Assembly (NCBI GenBank): GCA_009823395.1
Contig: CM020512.1
Location: forward strand, 11,894,405-11,958,404
Length of the DNA: 64,000 nucleotides
DNA from: Thamnaconus septentrionalis
Taxonomy: Eukaryota; Chordata; Actinopteri; Tetraodontiformes; Monacanthidae
Direction of reading: 5' to 3'
Positions 29,931 to 42,664 of this stretch are shown piece by piece (the first letter of the stretch is position 1; each line of letters begins with the position of its first letter). A program made the translations under genes and the position numbers. The notes beneath the pieces are model-generated. The model did no database searches. It saw only the letters and a program-made list of their open reading frames with translations, and was not told the DNA's origin.

Positions 29931-32190
29931 CAGCGTCCCTCCCTCACCGTGTCTGTCTTCTCTCCTCCTGTCGGGCCCGCAAGCAGCTGACTCGGCACTG
30001 GCCAATGGGAATTATAGGCCACCGGGCAACGGGCCAATCAGAGTGCGGATGCTGCACAGAGGTGATGGAGGGGAAGGGGGGAGGAGGGGGAAGACTGTTC
30101 TAATGACGTAATGCTCCAGTTTCTCTCTCCCACCCTCACCCTCCCGCTGTAAAAGTTGGAAAAGCTGCAAAATCAAAAGCCAAGTTGGTATCTTTTATTG
30201 AATATTGTCAACAAAAGCTTACTGATGAAAATACCATAATAAAATAATTGGCAAAGTAAAATCAAAGTAATTTTATAAATAAAACTATAATCATGAACTA
30301 ATCCCCAAAAACTAATAATTACAACAGCAACAAAATCAGTTTTTATTTGAGTAATTTCACTTATATACACGATATATACAACTGATCATTAGTTTTCTCT
30401 GCTGTCTGATTGTAACATTATGTTTTTTATGACTGATCCTGGGTTAGAAATTGTTTAAATTGCCCTGATTTGGTTCAAGATACAAAATTAAGGAATTCAA
30501 TGAAAAAAATATTAATTTAATATAAATGAAACATTTTTCATATACATATTTTATCGAAAAATCCAATCTCAAGAGGGAAAGCCAAGCAGCAAATGTTACA
30601 AGTACAACATTTAATTTATTCAGTGATAATTGATAATAAAGGTAATTATTATTATTATTATTATTACTATTATTATTAATTACTATTATTATTAATTACT
30701 ATTATTATTATTATTGTATTTATTGTTTCTAACGTGTCATCAGACTGAAGCTGATGACTCACTGAGTCCTCGTCAAACACGCTGCGGGAGGCTCCGGGTC
30801 AAAGGTCGCAGAGCCACCAAGTAAAACATACAAGAAAAGAGAAAAACGACAAGTTTAACGTTCTGCCTGCGGGGTTAGCGAACACACCTCACCCCAGAGG
30901 AGCACACTCACCGCTCTGATTGGTTGACTCCAGGAATGATGTCACTGTTAGTCAGCGTACAAATAAACACACTGGTCCGTTGGGTCATGTGACCTGTTGC
31001 GGGTAGAAATTGATCACAACAGGAGGAGGAGGAGGGGGAATGGGGTAACCTGAGACGGCTGCTGTCATCATCATCATCATCATCATCATCATCACCATCA
31101 TCATCATCCAGGAAACTGTGAAGCTGAGTCAGTGCTACTGTCCATTGGGTGAAGACCAGGAGGACATCAAGAGAACGAGGACGATAAACAGCATCGTCAT
31201 TATCACCATGATCTTGATCATCATTATCATCATCACCATCACCATTTTCATCATCTTCATAATCATCATCATCATGATCACCATCATCATCACTATCACT
31301 ACCTTCACCATCATCAGCCTGCAGGACAGAGATGATGTCTGATGGTGACACTTTTCCCCCTAATGCAAAGCTGTTTTTCTGCCAACCTGCTTTTTCTGTA
31401 AATGTATGTCAACAGGGATTAAAGCCCTCCCACCCCCCCTCCCCCATATACACACACTCAGCAGTGATTTGTTTTTCTCCCTCTCAATTTGATTTTTTAA
31501 AAATTGTGTCATCCGTTTCTAAGAGGCTCATTGACCATACTGTACACACACATATGTATATACATACATACACATATATATGTATAGCGTTTTTTTCAAA
31601 GCTTTATTTAAATTCGAAGAGGACGTTTGTGTCAAAATGTTTTCAAACTCATAAAGATATCAATGAATGTGCAGACAATAATCCATGTCAGCAGGAATTA
31701 ACAAATCAACCAGAACGCTGTTTGCAAATCAACCAGTTTTTTTTTGTGTGTGTGTGTGTGTGTTTCTGCACCATTGGAAGTTGACAGTAGGTTTAAAATC
31801 ACCGAGCAGCAGTGACACTGAAGACACACGAACGGTCACCTCAAAGCAAACAAACAGACTCACACTCATAAACACACACACACACACACATACATGTGGA
31901 TGGATTTAATGTTTAGTTCAGCATTAATCCAAACTAAGCTGGATTTGAGAGGCAGGATTTTTTTCACTTAACTCAATTCTGTGTGTGTATGTGTGTGTGT
32001 AAGGGAGTGAGAGAGAGAGAGAGCGAGAGAGAGAGCGAGAGAGATGGTCATCACAATTAGTTTTCATCAGTCACGTTTGTTTTGTTTGAAGACACCACAA
32101 CACTGGGTCACATGACTGCGGCTAAGCCGCTTTAGCGAACCCGTTAACGTGTCAATAACTCGGGCAGACAGAAATCAAGAGGCCGTCTCG
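29931..32190. other. Intergenic DNA between LRRN and ELK1 (tail to head)
   Basis: Upstream flank of the presumed LRRN first exon to about 30110, then AT-rich DNA with (ATT)n at 30640-30722 and a CAT-rich tract at 31062-31330. Apparent open frames rich in D/I/T are products of the CAT repeats. A GA/CGAGA array is at 32008-32044. No exon is seen. Confidence 0.5.
31062..31330. repeat. CAT/ATC trinucleotide tract
   Basis: Imperfect CAT/CAC units in two blocks (31062-31108 and 31197-31315), intergenic. Confidence 0.9.
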
Positions 32191-32232
32191 TACCGAACAA
32201 AATAGTTTTATTAGCGTACTCCCGCTTTCTCA

Positions 32233-32270
<38 letters not shown>

Positions 32271-35200
32271 ACTTGTACAAAAAAAACAAAACAAAAGAGT
32301 CCTCTGTCGAGACATTTAAACCGACAAAATTCATGTCCATAATAATAAAAAATAGCTTCTCTCTCGGGCCGTCCCTGCCAAGGCGGCGCCAAACATGTAC
32401 AACTCTGGGCTCAAAAAAATAATGATAAAACAAGGCCCCGCCCCCTTTTTAAGATCAATAAACCCTCTGCTGCCAATTACAGCAGAGGAAAGGAGGGGCG
32501 TGGCTACAGATACGACACGCAGGGCCAAACACACACATACGGAATATAGAAATCTATCGGCTGAAGTTGAAGATTTTATGTACAGAGAAGAGTTACGACG
32601 ATTTTTTTTACAATTCGAAGATACTATCCGCTGCAGGGGATGCTGGGAAACGCAGTCCCGTCCCAAATCGCTCAGCGAACGGCGGGGAACCGTCGCCTTG
32701 GAGACGGCCGACAATTTTTTTTCTTCCCGGCAGTTTTGTATTTGTGACCTGCCCTCGAGTGACCCTTCGCTAAGACACGCCTTCAAACGGCTACTGACCA
32801 ATGACAGCAAGTGACACTGCACCAACGTGGGTTTCGGATGGGAGCCCCGTTCACAGCTCAACCCAACAGAGAATACCCGCCAACCCCGACGACCACAATT
32901 GTTTACTCCAAGGTTAGGCCTAACACAGGGTTGTAAAATTTGACAGAGGGGTGGGAGCAGGAGCAGATGGATGGAGTGTTTTGGTGACCCACCTGATAGG
33001 AGGAAAAAACATATCATGGGATATGTGGAAAACGTGCATTAATGTCAACTGAAAACGAACAAAACCAAAGTTACAACAAAATATGTGTTTTTGAAGCCCC
33101 ACGGCGTTTAGCTCTTTATTGAAATGACTCTTAAAACACTGTGAAAAAATGATAAAATACAGCTATTTTATGACATACTGACTATTATTATAATTTCTTT
33201 AAGTTCCCCTGGGCCGTATTTGCCCATGCCTGCGCTAACACTGGCTAGAATAACGTAGCAGGAACAGCTACACGGTTGATTGTCGTTAACTTTGGTGATT
33301 TGGACGTGTCGCTTATTTTTGACATTAACATCAGATGAAGAAAAACAAATTCTCCAAATATTCCCCCAATTTATTTTTTCTCTTTTCAGCACTTTGCAGC
33401 TGGTTGGCTGCGGTTAGCAATAGTAGCTAAAGAGGGGCGGGGCTTACAAAAAGGGTCAGCAGTGTGCGTTTTACTAGCGTTAATCAGCGTACAAACTTGC
33501 TCTACGCGCTCAATCCGTACTGAGCATGTGCGGGAGAACCAGGAGAAATGCCTGATTGGTTGGTCGCTATGGAAACATTAGAAGAAGCGATTCATCATTA
33601 CGGTCATTAAAAAAGACATTCAGAATGAAACATTCACTTTGAAAGATCATTTTGGCAAATTTTTCTTTTTACAGCGATCGATATTTTACAGTCAGCAAAC
33701 GTGGCTTCAGTTGTCGTTTTTTATTTTTTTAGAAAACACTAAGAGCCTGTGTGTTACCCACAATGCAACGCGGTTAGCGGCCGCTATAAAAAACATTCTT
33801 GGTGTTGTGCTGGTGAGAGAACCGTGAGCTTGACGTTAGCTTCTGACATTAACGAGCCTCTCGCAAACGTTTTAAGGCTCCTCGAGAACTCTTTGCTTTA
33901 ATAAACTCCTCCTTTATTCATTGACGTGTAGATATATGTATTTTTTTGAAACACGTTTAAAAACACGGCGATAGAAAAATAGTCATGCTGTTAAGAGGGA
34001 ACAGTCGAAACACGATGGCTTGCGGTTTTTACGTTGGGCGGCCGAGGCTAGGAAAAAAAACTAAAACGTTAAAAACTAACAATCGCGCGGACAGGAAGTG
34101 AGCCGAGGAACAGTTCACTTCCTGCTTCCTGTCGCGCGGGGAGCCTCGGCTCCGCAGCAACAGCTGGCAGCGAGCGAGCAAACAGTCAAAGGTAACGTGG
34201 CGAAGAGCTCGGCTAGCATCGACGACGACGACGACGACCACATCGCTAACAGCAACATTAGCAACAATAGCAACATTAGCAACATCAACAGTCATGTTAA
34301 GGAACCACGACACGACTTGGCATCGTGGTTTTTGCAGCTTTTTCTTTCTTTTTTCGTTTTTTTTTTTTTGGGCTTTGTGTTCTTGCAGCCTGACGAAAAT
34401 ACGTAAAAAAAAAAGAGAAAAAAAAAAGGAAAAATAAAACCTGATAAAAAAAAATGTCTGTGGCCGACGATGATCCGCGTTAGCTTCAGGGACACCATTT
34501 TGGCAGGTGAAGACGTTTTGACGGCCACGAAACCGAAAAAAAAAGAAAAAAAAGAAAAGAAAAGAAAAGAAAAGAAAAAAAACAAAGCGAGAGGCAGCGA
34601 TGTCGCTGCAAAATTCACAAACACAAGCAACGACTCCGAGGTCTTCAAAGAAAATCACAGACTGAACCGCCAGTCGACTGGAATGAAAACTGACCAAAAA
34701 AACAAACAACAAAAAAGAATAAAAACAAAAACAGCCCAAGTCAAAGAAACGTGGCTGCGCGAGGACTCGGAGCCCCGCGATTGGTCCATTTTATGCACTT
34801 GCAGTTTAGTCCCGAAAAAAAAAAAAAAAAAACAAGGCCGTGCGTTACTGAATAAAGCCGCTGGCCAATCTCTTTTTGCCAGTTTCTTTTTTCTTTTTGT
34901 TTTCAGTGTGAGAATTTAAACAGTCTGGTTTTAAACCCGAGAAAAAAGGAGGAAACGGAAAAAAGTCCAGTGACACGTTTGGAGAAACAAACTTGTCAAA
35001 CTCAAACAAACGAGCTCGTTATACTCTGCTTGACAAGCAGAAATGCTGCCGAGAGCCTCCACATGAAGGGAAAAAAATAGAAAAAAAAAGGAAAAAAATC
35101 CTCCACTGGTGTGTGCGTGAGTGCAGAGAAGAACTTCCAGTTCCACCAGCAGAAGAAAGTAGAAAAAAAACATCTTGTGCTTCCAGTTGTTTTAAAAGTT

Positions 35201-35396
35201 CCCCGTGGGTCCGACGGAAGGTTCCGGGGGGGGCGTGGCCAATGGCCAGGCTGGAGAGGCAGGGGGCCAGGGCCTCCTACAGGCTCCACCCACCACCACC
35301 GCTGTCGACAGCAGCAGGCGTCCAAACGCTCCATAGTTTCCCCGCTTGGTTGGAAAACCCAAATGCAGTTTCCCCTCCGGTCCACCGGGAGGCTCT
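32191..35396 (-). other. Probable long ELK1 3' UTR
   Basis: This follows the ELK1 stop codon (35399-35397) with no other gene recognised. Minus-strand AATAAA candidates are at 33115-33120 and 32207-32212. It contains homopolymer A runs, a GAAAA array (34540-34582), and a hAT-like end near 33190-33232. A GC-rich patch at 33960-34300 has no recognisable coding content. The true UTR end is uncertain. Confidence 0.4.
33183..33235 (-). mobile_element. hAT-like element end
   Basis: The minus strand reads CAGGCATGGGCAAATACGGC followed by CCAGGGGAAC, matching the terminal pattern at 25867 and 61503. The opposite end was not identified. Confidence 0.5.
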
Positions 35397-36049
35397 TCAG
35401 GGCTTGTGGGGTCCCGGGGAGAGGACCACCGGAGTGGACAGGCCGTCCACGCTTAGGGCCGGGATGTGGATCTGGCTGCTGCCGTTGGAGGGAAACTGTG
35501 GAGGGACAAATTATTCATTGATGTATCATTTATGTTGTCAGCATGTGGAACCAGGGTGGAAGCATTACAACAGGTTCAGGGTCGTTGTGAAGTTCGTGGA
35601 GGTGTGAAGTGACGACCACTCAGTTGGCGGGTCGGTGAGTTAATGGGTTGATTTACCAGTTCACTCACAGACTCACCCAGTCAGTCAGTGTCGGTCTGTT
35701 AACTGTCTGGGTGAGCCAGTGAGTGCCTGAATGGGTGAGTCGGTAACTCACCAACTCACCCAGTCAATCATAGTTTTTGAGTTATTTGAATGGGTGAGTC
35801 AGTGAGTCGGTAAATTAACTGGTGATTGTACGACTCACCCAGTCAGTCTGAGTTGCTGAGTGAACTGGTTAATTCACTAGTTAATTCACCGACTAACCTG
35901 GTCAGTCGGAATCAGTAAGTTAAGTGACTGGGTGGGTCGCTGAGTCGGTAAGTTAACTGACTGGGTGAATCAGTGAGTTAATTCACCACTTAACTCACAG
36001 ACAGACTCACCCAGTCCGTCAGAGTCCGTCTCCCTAATCCTGCACCTCC

Positions 36050-36142
<93 letters not shown>

Positions 36143-37592
36143 CTCTTCTTATGTATAATCTCCTCAGAGTGCTTCATCCATCCACAAAGCTGCTGCTGGA
36201 TCTCTCTCACACACACACACACACACACACGCGCACGCACACACACACACACACGCACGCACGCACACACACACACTCTTTGGCTGACCAATCAGGGCTG
36301 AGCTGCAGCCCCCAGTCTTTTATTTTCTCCACTATGCCCTCTGCGGCACACAATGAGGATACGGTGATCCCCGTTGTGCCACTAGGGGGCGACATAGTAG
36401 CATAACAAACAAATGAAAAAAAAAAAATGTCGTTTGAGGTGTTTTTTTTTTTCTTTGCTTTAAAAACTAAAAATATGAAACAAATCAAAACATTAGCAAT
36501 AGATCTGATGAGGGACTCCTGGTGTGGAGAGCAGGAGACGAAGCAGCGGGGATATAAACACATTGCTTATTAACTGAGATGTTTCAGAGTGGATGGAAGG
36601 TTATATTGAATATACGTGCGTGAAGGTTGTTTGTTGGAGCTTCAGGCAAACTGAACCTTTATTGCCTTCAACTGACAGATGGAGGAGCCGAACCCTGCAG
36701 AGACACTGGCTCTGTGTGTGTGTGTGTGTGTGGTTTGGACCAGGTACAGGTGCATGCGGTGCACAGTGCGTGTATGTGTGTTGACGAAGGTGATGAAGAT
36801 CTGAGGAGTTTTAATGATTAAAATCAAACCACTCGGTTGATTTTATGGAACATTTCCCCCTAGAAACTCAGCCACAGAACACAGTTTTATTACATGGAGT
36901 TCTGGTGTGGATAAGTGGAGGAAAAAAAACAGAAAACAGAAAACACCGGAGCACTTGGCAGCCAAAAGGCAGAGAGGCTCTCAGCCCCGCTGGACGTGGA
37001 CTCCACAGATGGCGAGCTGACAAGTGCAGTCGTGTGACTGCAAGTGCACCTTCTCCTGCTTTGGAAAAGTTCAGCGTGAGCAGCACAAAACGTGTGAAGG
37101 GCCTGCAGGTCCGACTCCATCTGAGACCCTGTCTACACAAACACGGGTAGTTTTGAAACTTTTTTTGACCTGTGGTTGCAATTCAAATCCCTTCGGTGTG
37201 GACTGACAGCTCGGCGCCGTTGCTGCTCACTGGAGGACGAGTACAAAGACACACCAGGCCAGGGGGTTGGTGTAGAAGATAAAGGACCGACTACGATGGA
37301 CAGCTCCAGACTGAAGAACTTCAATTTGGTGCTCCGCTTCCTAGCGTCCCCCTTCCCCCACCCTTTTGTTTATGGCAGGAGGCCTTTAAATGCACGAGCG
37401 TCACCTTGTGTTTGTGTGTGCAGAGGATGAAGAAGGGGGGGCGGGGCCGGTGTTTTACCTGGAAGGAGAGCTTGGCCGGGGAGCGAGGGGCGATGGGGCT
37501 GAGCGTGCTCCAGAAATGGATGGTGGAGGGAAGAGGACTGGGAGTGAGCAGCACCGGAGTCTGGAGACAGGGAAGGAGGGAGACGCATGCAT

Positions 37593-37657
<65 letters not shown>

Positions 37658-37873
37658 GGTCAGAGAGACAGTTGGGGAGAAATACAGACAGGCAGACAGA
37701 CAGGTAGTGAGATAGACAGACAGACAGTCAGTCAGTCAGACAGACAGGTAGTGAGACAGAGAGACAGACAGACAGACAGGTAGTAACACAGACAGTAAGT
37801 CAGTAGGACAAACAGACAGTCAGCCAGTCAGTCAGACAAACAGACAGAGAGACAGACAGACAGACAGACATGC

Positions 37874-37908
<35 letters not shown>

Positions 37909-40900
37909 TGTACCAGGGCGTGGGAGGTGATGACGGTGGGTGTGAGGGTGTTGGTCGATGCTCCCGGGGCCAGCAGACTGTTGACGGCGGCGTTGACCTG
38001 AGGAACAGGAGAGAGAGAGAGGAGGAGCTGTGACGACCAATAGCAGGGCGGCGTGAGCATCAGTGGAAGGGGGGGGACGGGAGGCAGACCTTATCCAGGG
38101 AGAGGCCGGGGGGGAGGGATGGGGAGGAGGGCAGCTCCAGGCCACGAGGCTTCTTTGGTTTGGGAGGAGCGGCGTCCGTCACAGACACCGCCGCCGCGGA
38201 TGGAGTGCTCGCCGTCGAGGTCGTCACAGGAGGGGGCGGAGCCACTGGGTCTGAAGGAGACAAGGCAGTGAGAGAGAGTCCACTCGCACCCCTGCTGGCC
38301 GCCCATGGTACAGTACGGCATGTCTGTGAAGCACTTCCTGTTACCTGTGGGTGTGTCCTTGCACTCCCCTGCGCTGGCGGGCTGCTGACCTCTGACCCCT
38401 GGCTCCACACATGCGGGGGGCGGGCTCTCCACAATGGTGAGGGGCGTGTCCGGTTCTGCGGGGCCACAGATCAGCTGGGGAACCTGGAGGAGGGACGAAA
38501 CCAGATGAAACCAGGACGTCTCCGTCCTTCAACCTCAGAGCTCCTCCCACCTCCCCCCCCGCTTTTCCTACCTCCTCGTCTACTACCTCCTCCCACTCCT
38601 TCCTGTCTCCTACCTCCTCCCTCGCATCCCCTGCCCCTCCCCCCCAATCTCCCACCTCCTCCCTCCTCTCCCAACTCCACCCCCTCCTCCCTGTTTCCTC
38701 CCCCATCCTCCCCCGCCACCCACCTCCTCCCTCTGCTTCTCCTCCAGGGACACCATCTCCAGCAGCTCCTCCTCCGACGGCAGGTTCTCCTCCTTGATGA
38801 CGATGGGTGGAGGGGAAGGTCGGGGGGGAGGCGAGGGTATGACAGTAGGGGAAGGCAGAGCGACGTTGGGAGGGGCGGCCAAAGTGGGCGGGGCAGCGGG
38901 AGGGGCAGCAGGTACGGCAGGCGGTGACGGCTGCTGTTGCTGCTGCGACGGCGGCGGCGGCGGCAGGGAGGGAGTCGGGTTGATGATGACGAAGACCGGC
39001 GATGGGTGAGCGGGGTGAGGAGGAGGAGGCGGGGGGTGAGGGTGGCCGGGGAAGGCACCCTGGCTGGCCACGCCCCCGCAGTCATCCTGCTGAGGGCCCT
39101 GGGTGCCCATGGGCAGGTGCGGGGGAGGGGCGGGACTCACGGCGCCCCCCACGGCGCCCAGGGGGAGGAGAGGGGTAAGGGAAGAGGGGTCGCTGATCCT
39201 GGTGAGATAGATCGGGGGTGGCGGGTCGCTCAGCGGGGGAACAGGAGGATTCTGGGGGGAAGAAAAAACAAAGGAAAAGTGTTCAATATTTGGAGATTAT
39301 GAAGCAGAAACAGCGACATCAGGTGGTTGCATTTTAGATTGCAGTGTCTTTCATTCCTCTTCCCCCTCCTGAGCTTGCCAGTGAACTGCGGTGACCTGCA
39401 CACCCAAATCTATCTACCTTCTAATTTGTTTTTTTCTGAAGACGCGAGCTGTCACTCTAATTACGAAACGTGCTGTCAGGCGGCTAGATTGTCCACACCA
39501 GGCTTCCTTAGAAATATGGCAGTGCAAGATGGCTACAGATATATAAACCAAACTACATTTATTGTACTGCAATTATACACTTTAATTCATGTATTTATGG
39601 GCAATATGTTATGTTTTCACCGATTTAAAAAATCACAAATCTGGCCAAATTTCACACACTGGACCCTTAAAGATAAATGTGCGTCTGTGGTGTCGATTTG
39701 GGGGGCGGCGCCTCATACTGACCTGTGATTGGTTGGCGGCGTTGACGGGCATCTGCGGGCTGAGAGCCGGCGTTGGACAAGGCGACGGCTGCGTGACGAT
39801 CACCTGGAGGCCGGAGTCGACGGCGCCTCCCAGTGGCAGAGGACCTTTGGACTCCAACACGCAGACCTGAGGGAGGGGGTGCAAGCGTTTTTTTTTTTTC
39901 GAGTGCGGTTTCAAAAATATGCGGTTTCAAAAAAATCCCAAAACATGGAGTTGAATTGTTTTAGATTTTTTATCGTCACTTTTATCGTTATTGCAATAAA
40001 TGCCAGAAATTATTGCGATAAAACTTTTAGTCGATATCGCCCATCCCTAACGCACGCACACACACCTCTCTGGACTTGCGATCCAGCTTGGGGGCGGAGT
40101 CCTGCTGCAGCATCACCTCTGATTTGATTGGCCGCGAGCCGGGCGAGGCCTGCAGTGATTGGATGGTGAAGGTGGAGTACAGGCCCGACTTCATGTAGTC
40201 GTTGCGGGAGCTTCTCTGAGCGCCGCTGGGCGAAGACCTCTGGGGAAGGCTCTTTGGCGAGCAGGTGGAGCCCCCGCCCCCCAGGGTATTTGATTGGCCC
40301 GTGCCGGGGTCGGCGCCGTCCCTCCGCAGGCCGTCGTCGGCGCCGCGGGCGCCCTCTGGCAGCGAGGCGTCCGGCTGGCTGACGAACTTGTAGACAAATT
40401 TCTGGCCGCTCACCTTCTTGATGATGTTCTGCGGAGGAAGAGAAGAAGGTCCCGCAAATAACAACACTGGGGATGTGAGCAATGTGCGGAATATACAGGT
40501 GGGTCCAGGGGGTAGAAGGGGCTTGAAAGCCTCAAAGCAAAATTTAAGGTAGAGTGTAACAACTTGCGTAACAACGTAACTTAACAACGTAACATATCAA
40601 CTTGGCGTAACAGCGAACGCAGCCGCACTGCAACGCTGTGTATGAAAGCCTGTGAGGGCACAGAGAGCAGAGACGGGGGAAACGTTTAAAAAAAAAAAAA
40701 AAATTAAAAAAGATTTTCGAAGTCTGTGAATCGCTCCAGAATGGTGGCGGTAAAGAATCGTGACTCCTCTGTGACTGCAGGCGGGCCCTACCTTGTCGTA
40801 GTAGTAGCGCAGCGCCCGGCTCAGCTTGTCGTAGTTCATGTTGTGCTTGTTCTTGCGCAGCCCCCACAGCCGCGCCACCTCCTCGGCGTCCTGCAGCTTG

Positions 40901-40998
40901 AACTCGCCGTCCTCGCCCGTCCAGGAGATGAGGTGGCGCTGCCGCTGGTCTTCCAGCAGGTGGAGCAGGAACTGCCACAGCGTGATGGAGGGGTCCAT
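35397..40998 (-). CDS. elk1: ETS-domain transcription factor ELK1 (ternary complex factor)
   Basis: ELK1 binds DNA with SRF at serum response elements and activates immediate-early genes after MAPK phosphorylation. Exons in coding order: 40998-40792, 40428-40066, 39866-39723, 39251-38724, 38483-38345, 38250-38090, 37997-37914, 37560-37459, 35495-35397. The 1827 nt give 608 aa (human is 428). The ETS domain is at residues 1-86 ([36 protein letters not shown]). The SRF-binding B-box is [17 protein letters not shown] proline-rich insert in exon 38724-39251 ends in VIKEE, a SUMO-type ΨKxE site in the expected repression region. The D-box docking site is [19 protein letters not shown]. The transactivation box [18 protein letters not shown] carries the key SP sites, FQFP is the ERK-docking DEF motif across the last junction, and the end [10 protein letters not shown] matches human. 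The added length is mostly the Pro/Gln-rich exon. Confidence 0.97.
35640..36030. repeat. Self-complementary GACTGGGTGAGTCAGTGAGT repeat
   Basis: In the last ELK1 intron. Units such as GACTGGGTGAGT and their reverse complement ACTCACCCAGTC alternate many times, with TTAACT spacers. It is followed by a long (CA)n at 36054-36140. Confidence 0.85.
36054..36276. repeat. (CA)n arrays in the last ELK1 intron
   Basis: CA dinucleotides at 36054-36140 and 36210-36276, the latter with CG interruptions. Confidence 0.95.
37602..37910. repeat. (CA)n and CAGA/CAGT arrays between ELK1 exons
   Basis: (CA)n at 37602-37654, then CAGACAGACAG/GTAGTGAGACAGA units to 37910. The array runs up to the 5' splice site at 37913, leaving almost no unique intron sequence there. 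Confidence 0.95.
39310..39668 (-). mobile_element. TTAA-ended non-autonomous DNA transposon (piggyBac-like MITE)
   Basis: The minus strand starts TTAAGGGTCCAGTGTGTGAA, close to the common fish element end TTAAAGGGTCCAGTGTGT, and inside carries a GTGTATAAT block and a CCATATTTCT block seen in that family. The far end near 39310 is diverged and its TTAA is not clear. It lies in the ELK1 intron 39252-39722. Confidence 0.5.
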
Positions 40999-41487
40999 GG
41001 CTGAGGGATCAGACACAACAGAGAGCCTTCAGCTTTCGAAACCCACCAATAAGACTTACCATGACGCTTCTCTGTTGGCCCAGAAAGAGAGAAAAAAAAT
41101 AAATCCCATGCTCTGACGCGTCATTGAACGTAACATCCGACAGGATAAACGGCGTCTTGTTTGGCTCTGATCTGTCACTGCTGGTGCAAAACAAAACTCA
41201 AAAACAGCACAGAGAGCCGAGGCCTGCATACATCTGGAGGAAGACTTGTCTGCAAACTGTTTTACAGCCGTTTGCGTCACTTTTTTTAAAACTTTTTTTT
41301 AAACCTCAGTCCTGACAATAGCCAAGAGATCCTATGAAATGACTTCCTGGGTATAACAACATGTCATTTATTTACTGTCATACGATTATTATTATTATTG
41401 TTTCTGAATCACATGTGGGCAAAGTGAACACATCAGGCAGCTTTTTGTGTACAGCAACTTTGACGTCAACATAGGTGCAAACACACG

Positions 41488-41534
<47 letters not shown>

Positions 41535-42084
41535 GATGCGTGAAGCCCTTGAAGGTCGACATCAGGCAGATTTATTACAGTTTGGGAGAGGCCTGCTCTG
41601 CCATGCAAATGAGCCTCATTACCATTGGCTGACCTGTTACACAATAACCCCTCCAACACCTTGGAAACCATCACCATGGTGAGGGGGTGGGGGGGGGCTC
41701 ACGGGGGAGGGATGAAAAGGAAGAGCCTCGTGGGTCTCAGAGCGGCGGCGGTGCACGGCCACTTGGCCAGCCAGGTGGCGCTGCTGAGCGTCAAGGCTAA
41801 AATATCTTCTCCCTCTTCATTTAACTCTAGCTACTCCAACCCCCCCCCTCCTCCCCGTGACCTTGTGGGCAGGATGAAAAATTAATGGGCCAATATGGAA
41901 ATGAATGGAAAAAAATATGTTCCCAACTGCAGATGTAGCTGAAGCTAAGCTTACCATGCTAGCGCAAATGTGCAGTGAGAATTTCAGAAGTTCTCTGAAG
42001 TCACTGTCGTCGTCATGAATGATGAATGTCAGTGCTTGACTGTCAATGTTGAGTTGTACTACTTTTGTTCTATAAAGCCCAGAT

Positions 42085-42494
42085 AATATTCTGGGCGGCG
42101 ACACGGTGGCGCAGTGGTTAGTGCTGCCGCCTCACAGCAAGAAGGTTGTGGGTTCGATTCCGGGGCCCGGGCCTGGGGCCTGGGCCTGGGACCTTTCTGT
42201 GTGGAGTTTGCATGTTCTCCCCGTGTCTGCGTGGGTTCTCTCCAGGTTCTCCGGCTTCCTCCCACAGTCCAAAAACATGCATGTGAGGTCAATTGAACAT
42301 TCTAAATTGTCCGTAGGTGTGAATGTGAGTGTGAATGGTTGTTTGTTTCTATGTGGCCCTGCGATGAACTGGCGACTTGTCCAGGGTGTCACCCTGCCTT
42401 CGCCCTATGACAGCTGGGATAGGCTCCAGCAGACCCCCGTGACCCTGAATAGGAATAAGCGGGTATAGAAGATGAATGAATGAATATTCTGGGC
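42085..42494 (+). mobile_element. tRNA-derived SINE with target-site duplication
   Basis: The head carries a Pol III A box, GGTGGCGCAGTGG (42105-42117), and a B box, GGTTCGATTCC (42151-42161). The body contains TTTGCATGTTCTCCCCGTGT and CCTCCCACAGTCCAAAAACA, a widespread teleost consensus, and the tail is GAATGAATGAA. A 12-bp direct duplication AATATTCTGGGC at 42085-42096 and 42483-42494 brackets it. It carries an extra GGGCCTGGGCCT-type expansion just after the B box. Confidence 0.85.
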
Positions 42495-42504
42495 TTTAAA
42501 GAAT

Positions 42505-42640
42505 AGAATAGAATAGAATAGATGTGCTTCATTAATCCCAAATTGGGAAACTACACTGTTGCAGCACTAAAAACAATACAATAACCCAGTTGGTAATTAC
42601 AAGAAACGTTCAAGTCAATCTATAGTTTTATTATGAGACC
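42505..42640 (+). repeat. Dispersed retroelement-tail repeat (copy 2)
   Basis: GAATAGAATAGATGTGCTTC, CCAAATTGGGAAACTACACT and GTTGCAGCACTAAAAACAA match copy 1 (4857) and, inverted, copy 3 (42665-42871). Confidence 0.75.
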
Positions 42641-42664
42641 ATTTTTAATGTTTATAAAATGGTT

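Noticed and set aside
32331..33017. A 228-aa minus-strand frame
   Set aside because: No recognisable domain. It lies downstream of ELK1 in sequence that looks like 3' UTR and has no promoter or splice signals of its own.
34029..34739. A 236-aa minus-strand frame rich in Phe/Leu
   Set aside because: Generated by long A/T homopolymers in the presumed ELK1 3' UTR; no protein similarity recognised.
41625..41885. Short plus-strand frame antisense in the ELK1 intron
   Set aside because: No similarity, no supporting splice or polyadenylation signals; GGG/CCC runs explain its openness.
42105..42161. Functional tRNA gene
   Set aside because: A and B boxes are present, but the surrounding sequence does not fold as a tRNA and continues into a SINE body with a target-site duplication.
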